Shown piece by piece: positions 1-7,513 of a stretch of DNA of 8,584 bases; position 1 is the first letter of the stretch; every line of letters begins with the position of its first letter. Source of the DNA: Paracoccaceae bacterium (GTDB lineage: Bacteria > Pseudomonadota > Alphaproteobacteria > Rhodobacterales > Rhodobacteraceae); contig JALSHL010000297.1 of the NCBI GenBank assembly GCA_026982255.1, forward strand, positions 1 to 8,584, read 5' to 3'. The notes below the pieces were generated by a model, which ran no database searches, had not been told where the DNA came from, and worked only from the letters and a program-made list of their open reading frames with translations. The translations under genes were made by a program, and so were the position numbers.

Positions 1-1641
1 CGGCTGGATGTGCCGCGCGATCCGGCGTTGAAGGATCCGGCAAAGTGGCGCTATCTGGGGAAATCCATGATGCGCAAGGATATTCCGGCCAAGTCCACGG
101 GCACGGCGGAATACGGGATCGATGTGAAACTGCCGGATATGGTGTTCGCAACCGTGCGGATGTCGCCACGCCTTGGCGGGAAGATGCTGTCTTTCGATGC
201 AACGGTGGCGCGCGACATGCCGGGGGTGTTGAAGGTGGTCGACCTCGGCACCGGCATCGGGGTGATTGCGCGCAACACATGGCTGGCGATGCAGGCGGCC
301 GAAGCGGTGGAGGTCGAATGGGGCGAGGCGCCCTACCCCGCGGACACGGAGGCGATGTTCGGACGGATCAGTGCGGCGTTTGAAACCAGAGCCAACACGC
401 GGTTGCGTGATGACGGCGATGTGGAGGAAGCCTTCGCCGATGCCCCCGCGGAGCGGATTATCGAGGCCGAATACCGTCTGCCCTATCTGGCCCACGCCAC
501 GATGGAGCCGATGAATGGCACGGCGCTGTTTACCGGTGATGCGCTGGAGGTCTGGGCCGGAAACCAGGCGCCGATGGCGGCGCGGGCGGCCACGGCAGCG
601 GCCACGGGACTGGAGCCGGAACAGGTGACGGTGCATACAACATTTCTTGGCGGCGGTTTCGGGCGGCGCTATGAAACCGACTTCACGGTCTATGCGGCAA
701 AAATGGCGGAGGCCCTGCCCGGGGTGCCGGTGAAAACCACCTGGTCGCGCGAAGAGGATATGCGGCACGACTATTACCGCCCCGCTGCCGTTGCGCGGTT
801 CCGGGCGGTTGTGGACGAACGCGGGCCGGTGGCCTTGTCGGGGGCGCTGGCGGCGCCGTCGGTCATGCGGGCCTCGATGCGGCGCACGGGGCTGGGGAAG
901 CTGGCGGTCGGGCCGGACAAGGCGATGATGGAGGGACTGTTCGACCAGCCATACAGAATCACCAACTACCGGATCACGGGACATATTGCCGAGGTCGGCG
1001 TGCCGCTGGGGTTCTGGCGCTCGGTCGCGAGTTCGCACAACGGGTATTTCCACGAGTGTTTCATGGATGAAATTGCCGTGGCTGCGGGGCGCGACCCGCT
1101 GGAAATGCGGCTGGAGCTAATGAAAGGGGTCGATCCGGTCTCGCACAGGGTGCTGGCGCGGGTGGCGGAGATGTCGGACTGGAATGGCGCGCGGTCTGCG
1201 GGCGTCGGGCGTGGCGTGGCCTTTACCTATTCCTTCGGCACGCCGGTGGCGGAGGTGGTGGAGGTCTCGCAAACCGACGACGGGATTTCCATCGACAGGG
1301 CGTGGATAGCGGCGGATGTCGGGACGCTTCTCGATCCCGACAATGCGCGGACGCAACTGGTCAGCGGCATGATCTACGGTCTCAGCGCCGCGGTGCATGG
1401 CGAGATTACTTTCGATGCGGGCGAGGTCGAGCAGTTCAACTTCCCCGACTATGACGCCCTGCGGATGCACACGGTGCCGGTGTTCGAGGTCGATATTCTG
1501 GAAAACAAGGAACATCTGAGCGGGATCGGAGAGCCGGGGGTGCCGCCCGCGATGCCCGCGCTGGCCAATGCCGTGTTCGATCTGACGGGTATCCGGACCC
1601 GTCGTTTGCCGCTGTCGAAGGATTTCGAGTTTGCGGGGTAG
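1..1641 (+). CDS. Molybdopterin-binding subunit of a xanthine dehydrogenase-family oxidoreductase (isoquinoline 1-oxidoreductase beta-like), 5'-truncated by window edge
   Basis: The reading frame is open from base 1, so the start lies outside the window; 546 residues are visible of a family usually around 700-780. Such subunits bind the molybdenum cofactor and hydroxylate N-heterocycles or oxidise aldehydes, passing electrons to a small [2Fe-2S] partner that would be expected just upstream. Visible in the fragment: a hammerhead-like segment near residues 15-65, the cofactor-binding motif GGGFGRR at 217-223, FWRSV at 338-342, and GIGEPG near the C-terminus, where Glu511 matches the catalytic glutamate of molybdenum hydroxylases. 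The hammerhead segment followed by the full cofactor-binding region fits the single-chain IorB-type arrangement. The substrate cannot be told from the sequence. The gene ends with TAG and converges on the YbjN gene 32 bp away. The GTG at base 10 is an internal codon and not a start. Confidence 0.9.
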   Translation, partial: RLDVPRDPALKDPAKWRYLGKSMMRKDIPAKSTGTAEYGIDVKLPDMVFATVRMSPRLGGKMLSFDATVARDMPGVLKVVDLGTGIGVIARNTWLAMQAAEAVEVEWGEAPYPADTEAMFGRISAAFETRANTRLRDDGDVEEAFADAPAERIIEAEYRLPYLAHATMEPMNGTALFTGDALEVWAGNQAPMAARAATAAATGLEPEQVTVHTTFLGGGFGRRYETDFTVYAAKMAEALPGVPVKTTWSREEDMRHDYYRPAAVARFRAVVDERGPVALSGALAAPSVMRASMRRTGLGKLAVGPDKAMMEGLFDQPYRITNYRITGHIAEVGVPLGFWRSVASSHNGYFHECFMDEIAVAAGRDPLEMRLELMKGVDPVSHRVLARVAEMSDWNGARSAGVGRGVAFTYSFGTPVAEVVEVSQTDDGISIDRAWIAADVGTLLDPDNARTQLVSGMIYGLSAAVHGEITFDAGEVEQFNFPDYDALRMHTVPVFEVDILENKEHLSGIGEPGVPPAMPALANAVFDLTGIRTRRLPLSKDFEFAG

Positions 1642-1642
1642 C

Positions 1643-1666
1643 GGCGCGCGGGATCAACCGCGCGCC
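1643..1666. terminator. Perfect 9-bp GC hairpin between convergent genes, probable bidirectional terminator
   Basis: GGCGCGCGG (1643-1651) pairs perfectly with CCGCGCGCC (1658-1666) around the loop GATCAA. It begins two bases after the stop of the molybdenum-hydroxylase gene and ends seven bases before the stop of the convergent YbjN gene. Neither side carries a clear T-tract, so it is not a classical intrinsic terminator. It may act as a 3'-end stabiliser or a weak terminator for both transcripts. Confidence 0.6.
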
Positions 1667-1673
1667 ACGACAA

Positions 1674-2141
1674 TCAGAAGCCGATGTATTCGATGAACTG
1701 GTCCATCATCACGGTCCACCAGTCGAAGGTGTCATTGAAATTCTCGACCGATACGCCGCCATACATGTTGTAGTCCATTTCCACCAGCGGGTCGCTCTGG
1801 TCGTTCAGATAGACCTTGATCCAGCGCTTGTCGCGGTTGAAATCCTGCGCCCGTGTCAGGGACATGCCGTCATCCATATCGAAGGAGGCGCTGAACTGGA
1901 TGGAACGGCAATTCGCGCCATCGGTGCAGCCGTAGAAAAAGACGTTGAAATTGTAACCGCCGGAACGGGATTTGATCAGCGGATCGCCAACGTTGTCGGT
2001 GGTGATTTCGGCCTTGAAACCAAGATCCTGTATCAGAGATGCAATAACTTCGGGATCCTTGGCATCCACCAGAGCCTGCGCGTTGGCGACAACCGGGGTC
2101 AGGGCCAGCATGGCACCCGCGACGAGAGATTTATTAAACAT
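1674..2141 (-). CDS. Secreted YbjN domain-containing protein
   Basis: This 155-residue protein has a clear Sec signal peptide: Lys4, a hydrophobic stretch at about 6-19, and an AxA-type cleavage site near Ala21. The mature part of about 134 residues resembles the alphaproteobacterial periplasmic version of the YbjN fold, with an N-terminal helix (DPEVIASLIQDLGF), beta strands including GGYNFNVFFYGC and a Trp-rich C-terminal helix (FDWWTVMMDQFIEYIGF). Cys72 and Cys78 sit in a CX5C turn and could form a disulfide in the periplasm. YbjN folds resemble type III secretion chaperones, but the role of the secreted forms is not established and I assign none. The ATG at 2139-2141 is preceded by AAGGA (2149-2153) with 7-nt spacing, which supports this start. 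The gene is monocistronic, convergent with the upstream oxidoreductase gene, and has its own promoter at 2175-2202. Confidence 0.85.
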   Translation of the reverse strand: MFNKSLVAGAMLALTPVVANAQALVDAKDPEVIASLIQDLGFKAEITTDNVGDPLIKSRSGGYNFNVFFYGCTDGANCRSIQFSASFDMDDGMSLTRAQDFNRDKRWIKVYLNDQSDPLVEMDYNMYGGVSVENFNDTFDWWTVMMDQFIEYIGF

Positions 2142-2174
2142 ACGAGAATCCTTGTAATAGTTTCGTGCAGGTTG

Positions 2175-2202
2175 ATTATAGCGGCATCACCTGACTTGAG
2201 AA
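2175..2202 (-). promoter_or_regulatory. Probable sigma-70 promoter of the YbjN gene
   Basis: On the minus strand a perfect TATAAT (2175-2180) follows TTCTCA (2197-2202, four of six matches to TTGACA) with a 16-bp spacer. This places transcription start about 25-30 nt upstream of the ATG at 2141. The element lies between the downstream tRNA-Asp gene and the YbjN gene, so the latter need not depend on tRNA read-through. Confidence 0.65.
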
Positions 2203-2221
2203 CTGTATTTTTCTGAAAAAG

Positions 2222-2298
2222 TGGCGCGGTTGACGGGGCTCGAACCCGCGACCTCCGGCGTGACAGGCCGGCACTCTAACCAGCTGAGCTACAACCGC
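2222..2298 (-). tRNA. tRNA-Asp (anticodon GTC), distal copy
   Basis: On the minus strand this 77-nt sequence folds as a full cloverleaf. The acceptor stem GCGGTTG (2298-2292) pairs with CAACCGC (2232-2226); the discriminator is G (2225) and CCA is encoded (2224-2222). The anticodon arm is CCGGC-CTGTCAC-GCCGG, giving GTC for aspartate, and the T arm has GGTTCGAGC. It is the second tRNA of a tandem pair, 28 nt downstream of an identical copy. Immediately after CCA the minus strand reads C followed by five T, which may help end the transcript. Because the anticodon begins with G followed by U, the tRNA is a substrate of the Tgt enzyme encoded at the right end of this window (established knowledge). 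Confidence 0.97.
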
Positions 2299-2326
2299 GC
2301 TTTCGGTCTTGCGACCGGGGTGGCAA

Positions 2327-2403
2327 TGGCGCGGTTGACGGGGCTCGAACCCGCGACCTCCGGCGTGACAGGCCGGCACTCTAACCAGCTGAGCTACAAC
2401 CGC
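2327..2403 (-). tRNA. tRNA-Asp (anticodon GTC), promoter-proximal copy
   Basis: Identical in all 77 nt to the copy at 2222-2298, with the same cloverleaf, GTC anticodon and encoded CCA. It is transcribed first, from the promoter at 2444-2472, and the 28-nt gap to the second copy contains no recognisable promoter or terminator, so both are probably processed from one precursor. Its leader holds the short inverted repeat TCAGCC-TT-GGCTGA (2426-2439), which overlaps the predicted transcription start. Confidence 0.97.
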
Positions 2404-2443
2404 GCATTTGCCTTCTGCCGCAGCATCAGCCTTGGCTGAGGGC

Positions 2444-2472
2444 GTTCTACTGTTGCGACTTTCGCGCGTCAA
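2444..2472 (-). promoter_or_regulatory. Probable sigma-70 promoter of the tRNA-Asp pair
   Basis: On the minus strand TTGACG (2467-2472) and TAGAAC (2444-2449) are separated by exactly 17 bp. Start would fall near 2437, giving a leader of about 34 nt before the first tRNA. The promoter points away from the zntA promoter, and the two -35 elements are 39 bp apart. Confidence 0.75.
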
Positions 2473-2511
2473 GCGGATTGCGACAGGGTTTGGAAAAATT
2501 TCCGGAAGGGC

Positions 2512-2542
2512 TTGAAGCTATAGCGACTAGAGATCGTATATC
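2512..2542 (+). promoter_or_regulatory. MerR-family-type promoter/operator of the metal-efflux ATPase gene
   Basis: TTGAAG (2512-2517) and TATATC (2537-2542) are separated by 19 bp, the stretched spacing typical of promoters activated by MerR-family metal sensors such as ZntR, PbrR and CueR. Inside the spacer is an imperfect dyad, CTATAG (2518-2523) and CTAGAG (2527-2532), centred on 2525, with five of six positions symmetric. Position and spacing fit a ZntR/PbrR-like regulator that untwists the spacer when it binds Zn, Cd or Pb. No merR-family gene lies in the window, so the regulator would act from elsewhere. Start would be about 25 nt before the ATG at 2576. Confidence 0.7.
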
Positions 2543-2575
2543 GGCTGCAACAGAAGCATTACGGGGAATCACCTG

Positions 2576-4666
2576 ATGGCCGAGAGTTTGACATTGAAAG
2601 TGGACGGCATGGACTGTCCGAGTTGCGCAAGCAAGGTGGAGGGTGCGGTTTGCGCCCTGCCCGGCGTCGAGGGGGCGACGCTGAACTATTCCAGCCAGAA
2701 GCTGAAGCTGGAGGTGGTCAATGCCGGCGAGGCCGAGGCGAAGGTCACGCGGGCCATCGAGAAACTGGGCTACAGGATTATCTCCGAGGAGGCAGCCCCC
2801 GCCGCGCCGCAGGGCTGGTGGCAGACGCGCAAGGGGCGGCTGGTGATTGTGTCCGGCGCGTTGCTGGCGCTGGCGACGGTGCTGTCGGTGGTTTTGCCGG
2901 AATACGCGGATTATGTTTTTGCCGGCGCCGGATTGCTGGCGCTGGTGCCGCTGGCGAAAAAGGCGGTGATGGGCACGCTGGCGGGGCAGCCGTTCACCAT
3001 CGAAACCCTTGTGACTATCGCGGTGATCGGAGCTATTTTCATCGACCAGTCGGCCGAGGCGGCTATCGTGGTATTCCTGTTCCTGATCGGCGAGCTGCTG
3101 GAGATGATCGCAGCGACCAAGGCGCGACGCTCCGTCGAGGCGCTGGCCGATCTGGTGCCGAAAACCGCGCTTCTGGTGGTGGACGGCACGGTGCGCGAGG
3201 TGCCGGCCTCGGCGCTGGAAATCGGCGATATTGTCGAGGTCCGGCCCGGTGGCTACGTTCCGGCAGACGGGGTGATTGTCGAGGGGGAATCCTCGTTCAA
3301 CGAAGCCAGTATCACGGGCGAATCCATTCCCAGACACAAGGAAGCGGGCGAGGATGTGTTTGCCGGATCGGTCAACGCCGACGGGCTGGTGCGGATTGAA
3401 ACCACCGCCACTGCTGACAACAATATCATCGCACGGATTTTGCAGATGGTGGAGGAGGCCGAGGCCAGCAAATCCCCCACGGCGCGGTTTATCGACGAAT
3501 TCAGCGTCTATTATACCCCCGGCGTGATCGTGCTGGCGGCGCTGATTGCCTTCGTGCCGCCGCTGGCGGTCGGGGCGGACCTGACGGAGTGGATTTACAA
3601 GGGCCTGGCGATCCTGTTGATCGGCTGTCCCTGTGCGCTGGTGCTATCAACGCCGGCGGCGGTGACCTCGGGGATTTCCTCGGGCGCGCGGCAGGGGCTG
3701 CTGATGAAAGGCGGCGCGGTGCTGGAGGCGGTCGGCCGGATTTCCCGCGTGGCCTTCGACAAGACCGGAACGCTGACAAAGGGCGCGCCGAAGGTGACGG
3801 ATATGATCGGCTTCTCGGGTGATCCGCAAGAGATGCTGGCGCTGGCGGCGGCGGTGGAATCGGGGTCCTCGCATCCGCTGGCGCTGGCGGTGCTGGAACG
3901 GGCCGAAGGGCTGGACATTCCCGAGGCGACGGAGTCGCAGGCCTTGCAGGGACGCGGGGTGCAGGCGCAGGTGAATGGCGCGACAATCACCGTAGCCTCG
4001 CCGCGCTATGCCGAAAGCCTGACGACAATCGACGCGGTGCATCTGCAGAGCATCCGCGATCTGGAAGCCGCAGGCAAAACCGTCGCTATCGTGTTGCGCG
4101 ACAAGGAGGCGCTGGGGCTGCTGGCCATGCGGGACGAGTTGCGTGAGGATGCCCGTGCGGCCATGACCCGCCTGAAGGAAATGGGCGTCGCGCCGATCAT
4201 GCTGACCGGTGACAACGCGCTGACCGGCAAGGCGCTGGCCGACGAACTGGGGATCGAGGTGAAGGCGGAACTGATGCCGGCGGACAAGCTGGAGTATATT
4301 TCCCGCCTCGGCGATCAGGGCACCGTCGGTATGGTGGGCGACGGGATCAACGACGCCCCTGCCCTTGCCCGCGCCGATGTCGGAATCGCCATGGGTGGCG
4401 GCACGGATGTGGCCATCGAGACCGCCGATGCGGTGTTGCTGCACGAGAAGGTTACGGATGTGCCGGCCCTGATCGACCTGTCGCGCGAGACGATGAAGGT
4501 TATCAAACAGAATATCACCATTGCACTGGGGTTGAAGGCGGTGTTTCTGGTCACCACGCTGTTCGGGGTTACGACATTGTGGATGGCGATTTTCGCCGAT
4601 ACCGGTGCAACCGTTCTGGTCACGATCAACGCGCTGCGTCTGCTGGGCTACAAACCGAAACGCTAG
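2576..4666 (+). CDS. zntA: Zn2+/Cd2+/Pb2+-exporting P1B-2-type ATPase (ZntA/CadA-like)
   Basis: This complete 696-residue inner-membrane pump exports divalent soft metals using ATP. In order: one N-terminal HMA domain with GMDCPSC (Cys14, Cys17); paired membrane helices from about 88; the actuator motif TGES (247-250); the membrane metal site CPC (351-353); the phosphorylation motif DKTGTLT (Asp395); the nucleotide-binding HP (433-434); TGDN (544-547); and GDGIND (588-593). The last helices hold Lys654 and Asp675-x-Gly, 21 residues apart, matching Lys693 and Asp714 of E. coli ZntA; this marks P1B-2 pumps and argues against a Cu+ pump. There is no His-rich or Cys-rich N-terminal extension. The ATG is preceded by GGGGA (2563-2567), 8 nt away. 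The gene stands alone, between divergent tRNA-Asp genes and a convergent tRNA-Val gene, and is probably induced through the MerR-type promoter at 2512-2542. Which metal it handles in vivo is inferred from motifs only. Confidence 0.95.
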   Translation: MAESLTLKVDGMDCPSCASKVEGAVCALPGVEGATLNYSSQKLKLEVVNAGEAEAKVTRAIEKLGYRIISEEAAPAAPQGWWQTRKGRLVIVSGALLALATVLSVVLPEYADYVFAGAGLLALVPLAKKAVMGTLAGQPFTIETLVTIAVIGAIFIDQSAEAAIVVFLFLIGELLEMIAATKARRSVEALADLVPKTALLVVDGTVREVPASALEIGDIVEVRPGGYVPADGVIVEGESSFNEASITGESIPRHKEAGEDVFAGSVNADGLVRIETTATADNNIIARILQMVEEAEASKSPTARFIDEFSVYYTPGVIVLAALIAFVPPLAVGADLTEWIYKGLAILLIGCPCALVLSTPAAVTSGISSGARQGLLMKGGAVLEAVGRISRVAFDKTGTLTKGAPKVTDMIGFSGDPQEMLALAAAVESGSSHPLALAVLERAEGLDIPEATESQALQGRGVQAQVNGATITVASPRYAESLTTIDAVHLQSIRDLEAAGKTVAIVLRDKEALGLLAMRDELREDARAAMTRLKEMGVAPIMLTGDNALTGKALADELGIEVKAELMPADKLEYISRLGDQGTVGMVGDGINDAPALARADVGIAMGGGTDVAIETADAVLLHEKVTDVPALIDLSRETMKVIKQNITIALGLKAVFLVTTLFGVTTLWMAIFADTGATVLVTINALRLLGYKPKR

Positions 4667-4668
4667 GG

Positions 4669-4702
4669 TGCAGGCGGCTGCGGGAAACCGTGGCCGTCTG
4701 TA
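4669..4702 (+). terminator. 15-bp GAAA-loop hairpin at the zntA 3' end
   Basis: Three bases after the zntA TAG, positions 4669-4683 pair with 4688-4702 around a GAAA tetraloop (4684-4687), without bulges. Four of the 15 pairs are G-U (4670/4701, 4674/4697, 4679/4692, 4680/4691), and these would become A-C mismatches in a minus-strand RNA. The structure therefore belongs to the zntA transcript. No T-tract follows (TCGGAGGGG), so it may act as a 3'-end stabiliser or as a terminator without a U-tract. Confidence 0.6.
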
Positions 4703-4713
4703 TCGGAGGGGAA

Positions 4714-4789
4714 TGGTGGGTGATGAGAGGCTCGAACTCCCGACATCTTCCGTGTAAAGGAAGCGCTCTACCAACTGAGCTAATCACCC
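4714..4789 (-). tRNA. tRNA-Val (anticodon TAC)
   Basis: A 76-nt cloverleaf on the minus strand. The acceptor stem GGGTGAT (4789-4783) pairs with ATCACCC (4724-4718), the discriminator is A (4717) and CCA is encoded (4716-4714). The anticodon arm CTTCC-TTTACAC-GGAAG gives TAC for valine; the D arm reads AGCTCAGTTGGTAGAGC and the T arm has AGTTCGAGC. It converges on zntA and follows lon on the same strand, but the strong lon terminator and a separate promoter make it an independent unit. Confidence 0.97.
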
Positions 4790-4801
4790 GTTCCGTGGAG
4801 G

Positions 4802-4830
4802 CTGATAAACCGAATTTCCGGTGGCTTCAA
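4802..4830 (-). promoter_or_regulatory. Probable sigma-70 promoter of tRNA-Val
   Basis: On the minus strand TTGAAG (4825-4830) and TATCAG (4802-4807) are 17 bp apart, placing the start only a few bases upstream of the mature 5' end at 4789. The element lies downstream of the lon terminator. Confidence 0.65.
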
Positions 4831-4882
4831 GCACTAGTTTTGCAAAATCCGCACGATCCGGACAAAAAATGCGTGGCGACGG

Positions 4883-4911
4883 AAAAAGGCCGCCCCGTTG
4901 CCGGAGCGGCC
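4883..4911 (-). terminator. Intrinsic (Rho-independent) terminator of lon
   Basis: Read on the minus strand, GGCCGCTCC (4911-4903) pairs with GGGGCGGCC (4896-4888) as a 9-bp stem with one G-U pair around the loop GGCAAC, followed directly by five T (4887-4883). It lies 22 bp past the lon stop codon. A second run of six T (4869-4864) follows a little further on. Confidence 0.9.
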
Positions 4912-4933
4912 CCGCTTTCCATGGCCCGTGCGC

Positions 4934-7342
<2,409 letters not shown>

Positions 7343-7349
7343 GGATATT

Positions 7350-7365
7350 CCTTATAGCTGCAAGG
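7350..7365 (-). promoter_or_regulatory. Leader hairpin covering the lon Shine-Dalgarno (candidate RNA thermometer)
   Basis: In the lon mRNA, CCUUG (7365-7361) can pair with UAAGG (7354-7350) around the loop CAGCUA, occluding AAGG of the ribosome binding site. There are four Watson-Crick pairs and one G-U. A competing outer stem joins GGCGC (7397-7393) and GCGCC (7368-7364), with an inner CCGU/ACGG pairing. The stem is short and could arise by chance. That it works as a thermosensor is inference, suggested by the heat-shock role of Lon. Confidence 0.35.
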
Positions 7366-7414
7366 CGCGGCGTCCCGTGATTGGCAACGGCAGCGCCTCC
7401 AATAGTTATTGTTA

Positions 7415-7443
7415 ATCTGGAGGCCGGAAGCCGGAGTTTCAAG
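7415..7443 (-). promoter_or_regulatory. Heat-shock (RpoH/sigma-32-like) promoter of lon
   Basis: On the minus strand CTTGAAA (7443-7437) exactly matches the sigma-32 -35 consensus. It is followed after 14 bp by CTCCAGAT (7422-7415), which matches the -10 consensus CCCCATNT at six of eight positions including the N. Start would be near 7406, giving a leader of roughly 65 nt. The inverted repeat CAATA-GT-TATTG (7400-7411) overlaps that point. TTGAAA could also serve sigma-70, but no good TATAAT-like hexamer lies 17 bp away. Confidence 0.6.
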
Positions 7444-7513
7444 GGCAAATCCGCGTGATGCGCTGCATCTGGTCGCATATCCACTCGCCGGTTTTGGCGC
7501 TATTCCCTGTTTC

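Larger units (their letters stand above)
2222..2405 (-). repeat. Tandem 79-nt exact direct repeat comprising the two tRNA-Asp genes
   Basis: Positions 2222-2300 and 2327-2405 are identical, covering each tRNA plus two 5' flanking bases; identity stops sharply at both ends. The 26-nt spacer (2301-2326) has no counterpart outside the second copy. This is a local gene duplication kept identical by selection or gene conversion. It is not a mobile element or a CRISPR repeat. Confidence 0.9.

Noticed and set aside
2222..2405. Direct repeat with short spacer as a possible CRISPR or mobile-element remnant
   Set aside because: There are only two units, each a complete tRNA with encoded CCA.
2176..2472. 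Open frames on both strands with an internal repeated peptide (for example LTGLEPATSGVTGRHSNQLS)
   Set aside because: These are translations of the two tRNA-Asp genes, a well-known source of spurious protein annotations.
2576..4666. Copper exporter (CopA) as an alternative for the P-type ATPase
   Set aside because: GMDCxxC and CPC are shared with Cu+ pumps, but the final helices have the Lys...Asp-x-Gly pattern of Zn/Cd/Pb pumps and lack the Cu+ pump signatures there.
2447..4774. Long minus-strand open frames opposite zntA (about 2447-3337 and 3647-4774)
   Set aside because: Low-complexity Arg/His/Gln-rich products in the shadow of a fully supported gene; no ribosome site or family resemblance. 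The second also runs into tRNA-Val.
2222..4789. zntA flanked by tRNA genes on both sides as a tRNA-targeted genomic island
   Set aside because: There is no integrase, no partial tRNA 3'-end repeat that could be an att site, and no visible change in base composition or codon use in zntA.
7409..7513. N-terminal extension of the DUF1810 protein from a TTG start
   Set aside because: The 35 extra residues do not resemble the family and would overlap the lon promoter region; TTG is a rare start and the family length fits the ATG at 7514.
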